Shown piece after piece: positions 1-14,000 of a stretch of 51,466 bases of DNA. The notes below the pieces were generated by a model that did no database searches, was not told where the DNA came from, and saw only the letters and a list, made by a program, of their open reading frames with translations. A program made the position numbers and the translations under genes. Position 1 is the first letter of the stretch; each line of letters opens with the position of its first letter. Origin of the DNA: Lingula anatina (Eukaryota > Brachiopoda > Lingulata > Lingulida > Lingulidae); the NCBI RefSeq assembly GCF_001039355.2, contig NW_019773736.1, positions 1,358,208 through 1,409,673 on the forward strand, given 5' to 3'.

Positions 1-221
1 GATCCTATAGGAATTCCTATAAGATTTCCTATAGGATCCTATAGGAATTCCTATAGGATCCTATAAGATTTCCTATAGGATCCTATAGGAAAAAGGGACA
101 ATTTCCTATAGGATCCTATAGGAATTCCTATAGGATCCTATAGGATATCTTATAGGAAATCTTATAGGATCCTATAGGAAATCTTATAGGAAATCCTATA
201 GGAAATCCTATAGGAAATTTT
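1..221. repeat. Array of CCTATAGG palindromes
   Basis: About 18 copies of CCTATAGG or its variant CTTATAGG follow one another, separated by 2-4 bases that are themselves mostly palindromic (AT, AATT, AAAT), giving a period of 10-12 bp. One short interruption lies near 90-108. The array starts at the window edge, so it probably extends leftwards. There is no coding content. It looks like a short-period satellite whose every unit is self-complementary. Confidence 0.9.
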
Positions 222-3200
222 CGTAAGGGTGTATACATGCAAAGGTGTTATTAATCTCCAAAGAAGGCACTCAATGTGAAACATGGTCCCACACTGAAAT
301 AATTGTTATCACTATTGAAAATTATACCCGCCCTCATCATACCTCTCATATTTTGATCTTCAAAATAATTATTTTGGAGCCCCTTTGGAGGATAATTTGA
401 ATGTTAAGTTTTAATTACTAATTTTATTTGGTAGTTCTCTTCATAATCATTAGACTACATATCTTAGATGCACATTTTGGTATACCTAATTTGACAACTT
501 ACATATTTTTGGTACATGTATATCTGAACCTGAAAATTTCACCTTTCTCTGTCTCCCTGAGATTCAGAGTACTCCCAGCAACAATGCTCTTCCACCATGC
601 ATGTAGTACCTCCTTCAACAGACACTACAGCCCAGGGTTGAAAATCCTAGTCCAGATCATTACAAGCATCTAATAACCCTGTCGTTTTCATCTCCTGCTT
701 TAAAAGAAGATTCTCTATATTTCTGGATACCTGAAGACTCCTTCATCAGATTAATCAAATGTTTTCATTCAGTCACCTTGGCCTAACTGAGTGAGATCTA
801 GACCCCATTCCCAGAGATTAGATCGATCTACTTTAGATCGACCTGAATCCCTGGGGGTTCACGCTAAATAGCTGTCAGGCGAGCGGGCACGAAAGTTAAT
901 CTAGTGAGACTCCCCGTGGGGATAGATCGATCTAAAAGCTCTGGGAATACAGCCCTAGACATGCTGATAAATTTGGCCTTGACGTGCACTCACATGGGAA
1001 CCAAGATTTTAATAAGCTTTCTATATGTATCATTAATCTTTGATGAATAAAACATTTTATAAATCCAAGTTTTAATTATCTAATCACCAGCCCAGCAGCA
1101 GGGCACTTGAGTACATTGCATACATCTGATCTGAACCTACATGGACAACTTGGAACTGGCATCTCCCTAAATGGTAAAGTCACCTGTTCAAATGTAAAGA
1201 ATGTACATTAAGAATTACACTTTATTTTCTTTGTTTGTATGTACCGTACAAATTCTCAACCAGAGAAGAGCCAAAAGAGAGCATGTAGGTTTCTCCCTAC
1301 ATAAACTTTTGGACCATGCTAACACACCCATCTTCCACTTTAACTCATTTTGTCCCAGTGTATTATCAAAGTACCTGAGACACCTCAGTTAAACTTAACT
1401 CATACAACCAAGGCATATTAGAAATCAATTAACATCCAGTTAATTGAACATAATCATTTCCTGAGAGGAAACCATTTTGGGCAGCTCATATTTTAATCAG
1501 ACATCAAAGTCAACTGGGAACAACCAGTCTTCTATGATCTCTCTGAGAAAACACACTCCTAGTCAAGGTTAGCATCCCTGATATCTCAGCCAAGGTCAGG
1601 ATACATGTACTTGTATCTGATATCACAGCTCCAAGGTTCTCTGTCTGGCAGTAGCTGGAAGGGATTAAAGGCAGACAGTCTGAGGTCAGGATAGCAATTA
1701 TAACACAAATAGGTGCCTTAAGGTAATGGAAAGTCACCACGATCCCTCCACTTTCACAGCAAGGGACATCAAGGTCGTACTTTATGCAGGTGCACTTCTC
1801 AGGATGGATTTATACTAGTGTTCTCATTAGACCATTAGACATGCCCTGGATAATAATGTTCGGCAATGCTTTGCAAATAAAATAAATTTTTAAGAACCTG
1901 GTATGATGTTCTGGTTTTACCTTCTTTGAGTAAACATTTTTTTCAATTTAAAAATTCAATCCCCACAATACTAACATATTTCATGCCATTAATACCCCTT
2001 TTCTTGACAATGCCCCCTCAAAAAATTCTCCTTAGGATACCCCTCCTTTACCATAATGAAACCCTTTCCTTATGAAACACCTCCTTAACACCCCTCTCTT
2101 ATGACACCCCCCCCCCCCCGGTCCCTTAATTATGACAACCACCTTTATGAAACTTCTCCCATGACACCCCCAGCCTTCAAAATCACTTGCCTTGCTCATA
2201 ACTCTACCTTGTCATTTCATATAATATATCATACTTTAATCAATTATTAACATTAAAGCACATACAGTCAGCCTCAGTGCATAAGTATTCAACCTGTTTT
2301 TCCTGTCAATTAATTTTTAATCAGAGTAGGAAATGTATGCTGTGTCCTCATGTGACTTTAAGGCTGCTTTCAGAGGTCTTGACGCAATGTGTTTTGTGGT
2401 TAAATCCAAGACTTAAATGCTATTAAAACTGTTCTCAACTCTTTGTGATCAATCTGTATTCCAACCAAGCATTCGCTGTGATACTAACTTAATGAGCGAC
2501 TACATGACCGACTATCAAACCATTTGCTTTCTGCAGTTACAGCTAAAATATTTATTTAAACAGAGTGAGTGCAGTCTACATATTAAAGAAATCCTGAATT
2601 GATATTTTTATTAATAAATAATGTTATCGGTTTACTAAAATAAATAAAGAAATTATTAAAGATAAATGACATCCTAAATACTAGCCAAATTCAATGGAGA
2701 TTGCCTATTAAAGTCACTAACTACTCTAGGTTCTCTCCCTTCAGTATACTGTACAAGAACCAGAAAAAAGATGATGTAATGATGTTCATATAAATGCATC
2801 ATTTATAAGTAAGATGCAAATGAAATTACCACAAAATTTTAAACACAAGACATTTCTTGTGCAATCTAAAATCTCTATATAAAACTGAAAGGTGACCAAG
2901 CCCATCATCCTACTGTGGCTTTCATTAGAAATTTCGTTTATGTTCAGAAGTGGTTTACTAGTAATGATCTCCTCCTTTTAGACATATGCACTAAGCCTAT
3001 CTTTCAGGCAAACGTGGAATAACATCTCCTTTGTTCAATCAGCCCCCTCACCTGGAGCAGATCCTTATCTATTGTCCTCAAGATTCAAAATCAGAGTAGC
3101 TATAGACTAAATGCAGTCATGCTCTCAGGGTACAGGTAACCTTTCTCTTCCTGAAAGACTTATATAACCTGTGGGAAAATGAAATCTTACAAGCATTTTA

Positions 3201-4834
3201 GTGCATGTGTGTGTGCGTGTGTGTGTGTGTGTGGGGGGGGGGGGTGTACTGGGGGAGGGTCCAGCAAGGGATGCAGTCACTGGACCAAATTGAAATCCTG
3301 ACCCATGCATCCTGAGATGCTTTCTAAACTACAGTAGAAATACTGATAAAATAAATAGTGGTACATGTAGTTGCAAAAATAAATGATTAAGGCAGTGTAT
3401 ATCAGCACCTTTTTTAGCACACACGTGGACGCGCACACACACACACACACACATACTGAACGGACTGCGCCATGTGCGCAGTGCATGTCAAACTGCGTTA
3501 CCAGGATCTGCATTTACTTAACATTGTGAAGTGTGCAAAGCCGCCGCCTTCACTTCACTAGACTACATGTACATGTACATTGTACAGCACACAGGATTCA
3601 GATTTATCGTTAAATTCCCATTTCTCATTACTTGCTGACATGAAACTGTAACATGACACTAATAATATGAACACATGCACATTTAAAGCACCGAAAAAGT
3701 GTATCGTTTAGTCCAAAGCGGACAAAGTGCCGTTTATCCAAGAACGAAACCAACCTGCTGTTCAAAGAGATCCGCTTTCCCTCTTGTGTTATTGTAGAGT
3801 CTAGTGCAAGTATAGCGTCGATAAATTTATTGGATATAAATTATTTGTTTCACGTTGAAAACGTTCTTAATTCACCAAGTACTCTATAAAAAGATTACTA
3901 TGTCTATTTTTATTATTTTTCATCGTAATAATTGTCCTTTATTCTAATATTTACAGATGACTGTTTGATCATCTGTAACCCTTTTCGCGCGTAAGCTATT
4001 AATAAAATATGTGGCAAGACGAGCAGCAGTCTAGAATCCGTGATGTTTTTGCAGTCAAGAACATTGTCTGTGTTTGAATTTCCTACCTGGTAAAGTTATA
4101 TTACACGTCAGTTATATGACAATATATATCGAGCATTCCCTCCTTGCTTTTTAATTTCATATGTACATTATCTTCTGTTATTTTTGACGTCATGTTTATC
4201 TTGCTAGACCCTTGACTAGGTTTCAGCTCGTTTAAAGGGATAATAACTCTTTGTTTTGGACAAAAAATGAATTTTCCTGGAGTAAACAACAATTTCCCCA
4301 AACTTACCAATGGTTAATGAATCCATTTTTACATTCAAAGTTAGTCCCTGGTTTTTTTTCTAAAAAGTTTGGTTTTTTGTTAAAATCTCTTAAGAGATTT
4401 TAACAAAGTATAGCCATCAATGGAGGTAACGTGGTCTAAAGACAAGCTCAGATACCAGAATAATAGCTATAACTGCCGTTTTTGTGGTAAAACAGAATAT
4501 ATTATATTTCTTTGAGTTATTCACAATGTTTTTACTGTGAAATATAGATCTCATACGAAGAGTTATTATCCCTTTAACTTTAGGTCTTACTTGGCACTCA
4601 TTAACTCAGTTTTCTGCCTTACGTGCGGTGCATAAGTATCGTCACATCTGTTAACAGTTTGCAACACAGGGTGAAGTGAGGTCCTACTTGCATAGCATGT
4701 ACTGGTAAGGCATTAAACTGAAACAAGATCCCCCCCCCCCCCCCTACTCAAGGACATGACAAAATCCGTTTCTGTTTCAACAGGTATAAGTAATCTACAC
4801 AACCACGTATTAAGTGGTAAAGGGCAGGTGTAAG
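222..4834. other. Non-coding region upstream of SCFD2
   Basis: I see no coding exon here. It holds a fold-back element (807-948), a degenerate C-rich tract with repeated 'cttatgacacccc'-like units (about 2000-2170), a (GT)n plus G-run at about 3204-3244, an (AC)n at about 3436-3452, and a C-run at about 4731-4744. The SCFD2 promoter and any 5' UTR exon must lie here, but no TATA box or initiator stands out. Confidence 0.6.
807..948. mobile_element. Fold-back MITE, family A copy 1
   Basis: The ends are inverted copies: ATTCCCAGAG followed by TTAGATCGATCTA on the left, and TAGATCGATCTA followed by CTCTGGGAAT on the right. The interior contains 'ccctgggggttcac' and 'agtgagactccccgtggggat'. Related copies lie at about 19271-19465 and 22231-22463. 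It has no coding capacity. The class is inferred from short length, terminal inverted repeats and dispersed copies. Confidence 0.7.
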
Positions 4835-7800
4835 ATGACCAGTGTTGACGTGGGCCAGGTAGCGTTTCACACCTGGACTAAGGTGTGTGACAAGGTGAGG
4901 AGAGCTGTGGTGTTTGTGGATGATGCCTGCGCTGAGAGTCTGCACTGGAACGGGGGACTGATGAGACTTGTAAATGCTGGAGCACTTAATGTTAAAGAGT
5001 TTTCTTCCTTTGAGGTGAGTGGTTTTTAAATGATTTTTGGTTCTGTACAGTTGTAGTGTGATATGATATTGATGGTGAATGGTTACAATTCCTAAAGGTA
5101 CATCTTTATTGGGCATGCTGTGTGTAAGAAACCACAAGTTTTGTTCTGGGTGCAACATGCATCAAATACAAGTTGATTGTTTTATTTCTTCCTCTGAATT
5201 TTAATTTTAAGGTATCACAAAAGCCATCACCCCCAATTAACCATCTCGTTTTTGCCTAGCTAATAGAAATTCTAATGCAGAATAATTATTAACGAGTTAC
5301 CAAAATACAGCACTGTATGAGCTATATCCTTTTTCTTATTAGTGTGCAGAGCCCAGTGAGAAAAAGGCCGTATTTATCGTGAGCACCCCTCTACGCGATG
5401 TCACAGAAACCATCATAAGAGATATCATACAGAACAGCCAGTTCCAGTATGTGGTGGTCATCACTACCCAGGGCCCACTTGTCCATTTGTTTGCCAAGCA
5501 TGGTAGCTATGAGGGAGATGAACAGTATGTTTTCCAGAGTTTTGAAGAGAAGGTGCTGGAGTGGATGGGAAATATGGTATATACAGCATGGCAGAGCTCG
5601 GTACTGGCTACAGATGCTCTGTGTTTGCCTCTGTCTGTTAACTGGTTGAAATAGATACTCAAAGAGGCTGGTTGTAGAGTTTTGTTGTCTTAAATCTTAC
5701 AGTTTTTTTTTTTATTTTTTTTTTTTTGTAGATACCCTGGGTTAAGACAAGTATTGCAAAGACCTGTTATATGTTTATATTCCTAAAAGTAGTATTCACA
5801 CATGAAGAAAAATGCAATAAATGTATATGACAGTTCAACAGTTATGATTGGGCAACAAAACATTGTCTCAAAGCATTTTACTGCAGTCTTTACTGTGTTT
5901 ATTCTTCTGCTGGTGATCTTTAAAATAACAAACTTGCCTGTTAATATTTCAGAATTACACAGCAGAGGTCCTCCATGTTCCTGTGTGTACAGTCAGTGTG
6001 TGTCCATCTCTATTTGTAACGCCAGGACTCCCACGACTCTTCCCTCTTCTGCCTACAGATGTCACTGGAGTGGAGGCCATTTACAATTCTTCAAAAGCCA
6101 GGGTGGTATGTATGATATTATATATAATATACAATACTTCAAATTTTAAAAGTGTCACTTCCAAGTGCTTGGTGTTGTTGCAAACCACACTTTTTGATAA
6201 TTAAAGGTATATTTAGATTTCTTGAACATGTGAATGTGAAGTTTACTTGACAAATCAAAAGTCTCCATTGCATTAAATTAATACTTACTATATTGTTATG
6301 TTATAACACATTTTTACAGGGGGACAAGAAATCTTTTGAAAGTTTGGCAGAAATAGAAACTCACCATCTTCCTAAGCATTTGCAGTTGAAAGTCAAGGTA
6401 AGTGTAAAGTACTGCATATTAAGTAAGTTCACACCAGTCTTTATCAGTATGGCAGCGTGTTCCTTGATGGAGGAATATACTTTCTGCCATGCTTTTGTGA
6501 AGCTTGTATAGATAAAACATAATTTCAAACAGTGGTTGAAAATTATTTATTTTATTATATTGCCACACCTTTAAATAATTCTTTAAAAACTCAAATATTC
6601 TCATAACAACTAAACAAAAGGGCTTATGAAAGCAAAAAGAATGAAATTTTGTACATTTCTAACGATGGTGAAATGTTATGTTATTCATGACATTAATTGA
6701 AATTATTTCCAGATGCTTGCAGCCACGTTGAATGATGTGTTTGAAGAGCTCCACCTCCAGGATGACCCGTATTCTGTGGGACCATTCAGCAGACTGGTGG
6801 CCACAGAGCTGGCCAATTACCCTGGGGCCAGGCACAGGAGGAAGGTGGGTGAGGGTGGGGGTTGGGGATAGAGGGAGCGTGTGGAGGCGAGGGGGGTAGA
6901 GGGAGGGCATGGGTAAAACATGAATAACATTGGCATAACGTTAGCATGAAGCTTGTGATTTCCTGGTAAAGAAGGTTTTTTTTAGGAGTAGATGCCCATA
7001 GAGATTTCCAGTTGCCAGGGACACTGGGTTGAAAAAGTACTGATTCCTCATGTATTTCATGAGAACATAAGCACACATTGTATAATATTTGATGTAAAAA
7101 TTGATTTTGCAGTTATTAAGACTTAATCATATTTCAAACAATTTAATTGTTTTAAACAAATTAGATCACTGCTTAGTTTGAATGTATGCAGTGAAAAATT
7201 GGGGAGGCCCTAACAAAGTCAGTATACTCATTTTACATTGTGACGTTTATTCTGAGAGTCTTAATCTAATCTAGATGTGTCGCTTTTCTTTGTCAGACAT
7301 CTCAAAGCAGAGCCTCCATAGTGTGTATAGACAGGAGCCTGGACCTGGCTGGAGCTGTTAGTCACCAAGGGGAAACCTTATTGGACAGAATACTGACCCT
7401 GTTGCCTAGGTTACCAGGTCACAATAATGATGTCATGGTCAGTATGGCTGACATCTGCTCTGCACAACCTGTTACAAGGTAAGTTATTGCAGTCACATAA
7501 TACTTTGCAATAGTAGAACTATTGTCAAATGACACTTCATTCTTACTAGTATTTATACTAGTGCATTCTAGGACAAACATATTTACTAATAGCATGAGTT
7601 TTTAGCTGTAAAGTTGATCATTGTTTCCAACTTACATGAGAGTAAAGATCTTTCAGTGACTCAGTTTTTTCATCAGTTTCAGTCTCAGCCTGCTAATGTG
7701 TTGAAGCCCAAGGCTGTGTCACAGAAGATGATGAAATTCAATGTGTTAATATAATTTTATTTGTAATGTTATTTTCAAGTGATGCTGAAGAAGTCTTGGC

Positions 7801-10800
7801 TCCAGGTTGTACAGCACATGCAGATTCTTCATGTAGGAATGTACTGGCCACTAAAAAACACAAGGTTCTCCCTCTTGTAAATTTTTTCATGCACATAGTT
7901 TGAAGATGATATATATTTTAATAAATATTTTTAATAAGTATTTTAAAAGAAAAATGTTTTGTACGAACTTTTACTGCAAACAAATAATTGAATTGAACTA
8001 AAATGATATTGGTAAACTGAAAAAGATTAACATGTAGAATGTATTATAGATTAAATTTCTGGTATTGAAAAATGGAAATTCATATAAATAACAGCTTTTA
8101 AGAATTAAAAGAGGATTTAGGTGATCAAAAAGAGTATGTTATCTTTAGGAAGCCTTGATGGAGGTAAACAGACAGCTGGTGGAGGCAGCGTCCAGTGAAC
8201 ATCTTCCTCTCAGCCTCTCAGGACGCCCCGGTAGAGTCACAGTAGAACAACTACACAGCCATGTTAAACTGTTCAAGTTAGTCAAAACTGCTACTGTACA
8301 TATAGTAATGGTTTTGCAATATTAACCTTTTTTTAAAGTAGATGCAAAATAATAACAAGTATTTTATGTCACAGCTCCTTAGATACATAACAAAAAGAAA
8401 ATAATGTTAAAAAAACATTGAAACTTCAGCTAGAATGTACTGTTAACTACTGTAACATCTAAAATGAATGCTCTCAGAATATGATGTACTATAAATATCT
8501 GTTCGTACTGGTCTGTCATAAAAAAAACATTAAATACATGCATTTCTATCTCTCTCAGGGGGCACCCAGAGGCAATACAGAAACACAGTGGATTACTTCA
8601 GGTTGCTATGGCAACTATCCAGGCCATGCAAAAAGAGAGCGGTTCCAATATGGAAGGTTTGCTAGGACTGGAGAAGATGTTACTGCAGAGTCTCGGTGAC
8701 GAGGAGTGTGTGTCCGGCCTGAGCCAGGTGATACAGGTGTGGGAGAGGGAGATGAAGAAGGAGACTGATCAGAGGTAGGTGTCGCCACCTTACAGGAGCC
8801 CAGACATGAGGAGACAAGCAGAAGTCTCCACAGTGGGCTTGCAATTTTCAGTTAGATGATAAATGGGACATTTACATTAGCTAAGAATTTTATGCATAAA
8901 CATACTGTGCAGTGCATTTAATGTATGTGGTTCATTTTAGATGTGATGAAATGTATATGTATATATATTTCTTGGTTGCAGGTTGTATACAATAGAGGAC
9001 ATTCTACTGCTGCTGGTATATGTGTATTCTCTGGTTGGAGAGGATGCAGCAGAATCAGAAGATGAAGAAAGGAAAATGATGGTACAGTTTGCTGTGTATT
9101 GATGCTAGGAACACCCACAAAACACACATGACCGCACACAATACATGCTATCTCAGGGTTTTCAGAGGGGGCTTGGAAAACTAATGGCCAATGAATCAGA
9201 TATCATATGCATTGGAATTTAATATTGCTTTAAGGTTTAATTTTGACATTATTTGCGATAAATTTAATTCTTGCTTGTGAATTATTTGACTGTCAGGAAG
9301 CTTATGCCATATATTTCAGAGTCTTTTGGCAGAAGCCATTCTGTCAAGCAAAGAAGAGGACATTCCCGCAGCATTAACTGAATTTGGTAAGAGGACTGCA
9401 TGTATTTTTGAATCTAAAAGACTAAAATTAAAACTGTACTAGTACATTCTAGTATATTCAACTGGCCAGGTTTAAGCAGTAAGTTGTGTTCAAGATGTTT
9501 TTCTAGTTTTGTTTGATATAATTTTCTGAACTTGCAATGTATGTTTTCATACTTATATTAACATTTATCATATTGTTATTGTAGTTATTCATATCATAGT
9601 AGTAAGGCATACATGCTGATACCATGTGATGTTTCAGTTGGAGACCCTGTCACAGCTAATGGTGTCACTAAAGCCATAGAACAGGTGTTTGAGAAACTGA
9701 GGAGTCTGGGAGCTTGTAGAGATGACTTAAAACAATTCAGGTAAGTTAGAAATCAGTCACTTAACTTTTGGTAGGCTTTCTGATAGAAAATAAGACATGC
9801 ACTTTGGGCAATTTGATTTATACATATTTGCTTTTACCAAAAATCAAATTAAAGTGTTTGTCATGAGTTATTAGCCAACAGTAATGCTTTATATTGAACA
9901 TAAATATGTTCAACCTAGCAATTATACTTCATTCATTAGAATATAAATATATGCATGTATCTGGCCTATATACTCCAGGACTGTGTACAACTCAGGTAGT
10001 CTGACATCCCAAGCCTCCCATGTCCCAGTGTTAAAACAGGTGCTCCAGGAGATCTTTAACCCAGCCAAGCCTGACCTGCTGGACATAGAACACAAGTCTA
10101 GTGGACTCAAGGATCTGCTCAAGTCTGGGTTTGGGTATGTTTGAGTCTCAGTGTGTATGACTCACTGTTTGTCTGTCTGTCTGTCAGTGACTGTCTGTCC
10201 ATCTATCCATCTGTCTTTGTCTTTTACATATTTTTCAATACACAAATACAGAATGTATTGAAACTCATTGATACTATGAAGGGATTATTTTATGCTACGA
10301 ATAGTTGTATTGAAAATCCTTGATACTATTAAGGAATTATTTTATGTTTTACAAATAATTCAATTTTTATCCTTTTATCTAATTTTTTTTGATATTCCAT
10401 CTGTATAAAAACCAACAACATATTTTATTTCAGTAGTCAGTTCTGCTGTGTAAAAAGTTGCCTTTCCTCATGTTTCAGCCTGTTTATGAATGTGAGCAAA
10501 CCCCGTCCCAGCAACAGCCCCCTGCTGATCCTGTTCATTATAGGGGGCGTCACTGCATCAGAGGTGAAATTAATCAAGGACACTGTGACCTCGTACAAGA
10601 CTGGAACTCAGGTAAGTGAGATAATACAAGTGATTTTTTAATGTGATGACCTTCATTTAGCAATCACTTTGGGTAGGTTTCATGAAAAGAAGAGAAGAAA
10701 TGTCATCTCTTGGTTTTAATTTGAAGTTTGCAGAAAATTCGCTGCAAATCTGCAAGAACAATATTTACACTGCAAATGAGGCCTGAAGACTTTCTTGCAA

Positions 10801-11004
10801 ACTTCCCCCAAACTTTTAATCTTACTACAAATTTGCAGCAAATGTGATTCTTTTTGCGACAACCTGAAAACAGTTTTACTGTATGGTGTACACAAAACAT
10901 TTCTACAGTTTATTTTCTTGTAGGTTATTGTTGGCAGTACAAAGCTGTTGAAACCAAGTGATGTACTGGATATGATGTTTTCTAACCCGCTGTTAGAGAG
11001 CTGA
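4835..11004 (+). CDS. SCFD2: Sec1 family domain-containing protein 2 (SCFD2), 15 exons, complete
   Basis: This is a Sec1/Munc18-like (SM) protein. SM proteins bind SNAREs and act in vesicle docking and fusion; the specific role of SCFD2 is poorly defined. Coding exons are 4835-5014, 5343-5576, 5953-6105, 6320-6397, 6713-6844, 7297-7478, 7780-7864, 8149-8276, 8559-8774, 8982-9081, 9320-9386, 9638-9740, 9979-10134, 10479-10611 and 10924-11004. All have GT/AG borders and compatible phases, and they sum to 2028 nt (675 aa). The vertebrate protein is close to 684 aa. Landmarks shared with vertebrate SCFD2 are RAVVFVDDACAESLHW (exon 1), EWMGNMNYTAEV across exons 2/3, FPLLPTDV (exon 3), LPGHNNDVMV (exon 6), SGLTDLLKTGF-like SGLKDLLKSGF (exon 13) and LLILFIIGGVTASEVK (exon 14). 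The start is the first ATG before the conserved N-terminus. The exon 7 donor (AAG|GTTCTC) is weak. An AATAAA lies near 11311. Confidence 0.95.
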
Positions 11005-14000
11005 GGAAGGTCTTATAATGGGGTTAAATTAATCTGAATTGACAGTTCATAACTTGCCATCATTTCTGAAATTCTGAGTGAAAATTCTCACTGGACACTG
11101 TACAGAATTTTGCACAGAATTAGCCAGAAAAAAAATCTGTGAAAATCTAGTGAAAAAAAAATCTGCCTCTGGTCCTGGAAGCAGTTAGCACTATGGTGAT
11201 GTAGATGACAATGATGAAATCTGCTGGATTATTCACTAAATATGATCTTGTTGACATTTAAGTTTCAAATTGTGTACAGCTTCTGTTAATCGATTATTTT
11301 TCAGCCTGAAAATAAAGAATATTGATAGCCAAAAGAAAAAATATGCATGAATTCATAATGTTGACAACTGTTCTCATACTTAAATTTGATAAATCCAGTA
11401 CCACATTGTTATTTTCAGTCATTTTTGCTATTTATTTTGGTAGTCTACAATGTAATTTTCAGTTATTTTTCTGCTATTTACTTTGGCACTCTGGAATGTG
11501 GGGCCAGTTTCATAATGAGTGTTGGGACCTGTACTTTTGTTCTGTATAACTTATTTATGGACATTGCTGGCTTGATTTTTATTATTTTATTTTATTTATT
11601 TATTTATTTATTTATTTATTTTTTGGTGCTAAGTTTTTAAATTGAAATTGTTAAAAAGTTTTCAGAAGCTGAATGAATAAATGTATCACAATTGCTATTT
11701 GACAGGATTGCTCCCATGTTAAACAAAACTCAATAGTTACATGCACAGAATGGCACAACTCCAGAATTCAGAATATCATTTACCTTAAAAGTTCCTTACA
11801 TTTTACATTCTTCTTTTTAAGGAGGTCAAGTTATCATGCCCCTGCACTTCCAAGCTTGAATGAACTGACAATGTAAAAATCTCCTAGCAAGCATTTTATT
11901 TACCACATACATCTATTGAGGATTTTATTAACCACATCTAATAATAGCAAGGCCAGTACAATAGTGAGAATTATTACAGACATTTCAGATGTGCATCCCT
12001 TCCATATACCATTAGAATAACTAATGTTGAACAACTTTAAACTTTTCAATTTCTTCATAGACTTCCCAAAGTGTGCTTTGATGAAAGTGTTCTTGTCAAC
12101 ACTCAAAAGTTTGTGTAGAAATTGAAAAAAATTAAATTTTTCAACATGATGACAATGCTACTGTGGCACCCAAGATAACTTCCATCAGAAAAATTTATGC
12201 AAGTATAATTTTCTTAATTATAAAAGAATTATATTTCAAAAATAATAAAATCACCACCTTAAGTTTAGTAAATGATCAAATAATACAAAGTAAGAATATG
12301 ATTGACAACTCTACCACATATACCTAAGTATCTTTGTACTTTATAAAAAGCAAGATACTGACTAAAGTTTTCCCAGAAAAATATATATGTGTTACAAGAA
12401 CCAATGAATATTAATTACCTTTTAAATTCCCTCAAACTTAGTTCATAGAGATAAGAGTAAAACAGTTTCCAAAATGATGTTTATCATTGCTTTGTTGTAG
12501 TCACTATAGTCACTAGTGATCAGAGACATCAGGGCTCTGTATCTCAAAAGGTTGGCTATGTTGCGCACCTGCACAAGTGTCTTGATTCCACAACCGATTC
12601 TATTTCGAGATACGGGGCCATGGAATCGAGACACTTGCGCACGTGCTCAAGCGTCTTGATTCCATGGCACCGTATCTAGAAATAGAATCGGTTATGGAAT
12701 CGAGGCACATGCGCAACATAGCCAACCTTTCGAGATACAGAGCCCAGCTCAGCTGTAGACAACATGGTCAAAAAAGTTAGTGTTGTTGACTACTTCTGGG
12801 TCTGAGGCTGTCTAATAACTTTTGATGTCAAATATAATGTTAAAGGCATTATTTCTGCCCGCTTTTTAACTTCTAAACGGTTTCATTAACATCCTAAAAT
12901 GTACCATACTGCATTCACACCAGTAATAATTCAGACAAGCATTAGGTCCAACTTGCGTCACATAGTGGACAAAATGGATCCCAGGGACAACTTTAAATGA
13001 TATTTTATCATCATTTATCATCACTGGCTGTTATAAAATCTTTTGGAATCAATGTAAAGTGAGTGGAATAAATATAAGGAATCATTTTGTTGCAAAAAAA
13101 TCTTTTTTTTTTTGGCAAAAAAATAAATAAATAAAAATAAAAGCCTTAACCTGGTATTCTCATGATGCAAGTTAGACCTACATGTAGTTCAAATCGGAGC
13201 CCTCTCACCTAAGTGCACTTTGTGCCTATGACACGCCCTTTTCCCCACAAGGAATGGGATGGAAACACCACTACACCTGCCAAACTACTTTTGATCTATT
13301 CAAGAGCACAATGCTACAAACCGCATACCATTAATCTGCTTACCGAAATGGCAAATTCATTTAAAAAACCTGATCGTGCCATCCTATGAATAACAGTGTC
13401 TATTCCATAAATTTGTTATCTTTCGGACAGTAATCCTAAGGTTATCTGGCCCATCTTTTACCACTGTCACCGTAAAATCCATTGATGAAAAAGTAAAGTG
13501 TTAGCTTTTTGTCATCATATTTTTTTGTCAATATCTGACTTACACAGCATCATTTGAAGTGTAATGCACAGAGTGTAATAGTGTAATACTGTAATGCACA
13601 GAGAAAGCACGTCTTGAACAAGCACTTTACATGTAATTGAAACTGATTGCTTTACTCGCACTTTAATTTGCATATCCAATTAGGTTACATGTAATACAGA
13701 TATTGTTTTTCCTTAGAAACAAGCAGAATGACATTAGCTATGATGCCCATATAGTCAGTCCATGGATTTTCAGCCATTCACATATAATTTTTGTCCAGTC
13801 TTTCTCTCTAGGACCACTTTAAAGGAGCCCATGTTAACTATTCCATTATAATCTTTTCGAAGAAGTCTTCTGACTGAATAGCTTGAACATCCATTATTTT
13901 TTGGTTAGGAAAAGTATATTATGAAAAATGCAGTGTATTAATAGATCTATATTAAGTATGTTTATAGTAAGACTGAAAGTGTTGTACAAGTATTGTCGCT

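Noticed and set aside
3125-3513. Frames rich in PPPPTHTHT or VCVCVC
   Set aside because: They are translations of GT/AC microsatellites.
4748-5158. 136-codon minus-strand frame
   Set aside because: It is antisense to SCFD2 exon 1 and its flanking intron, with no motif.
5802-6204. Frames of 115 and 73 codons over SCFD2 exon 3
   Set aside because: They cross intron borders; the exon is in the frame giving NYTAEVLHVPV, conserved in SCFD2.
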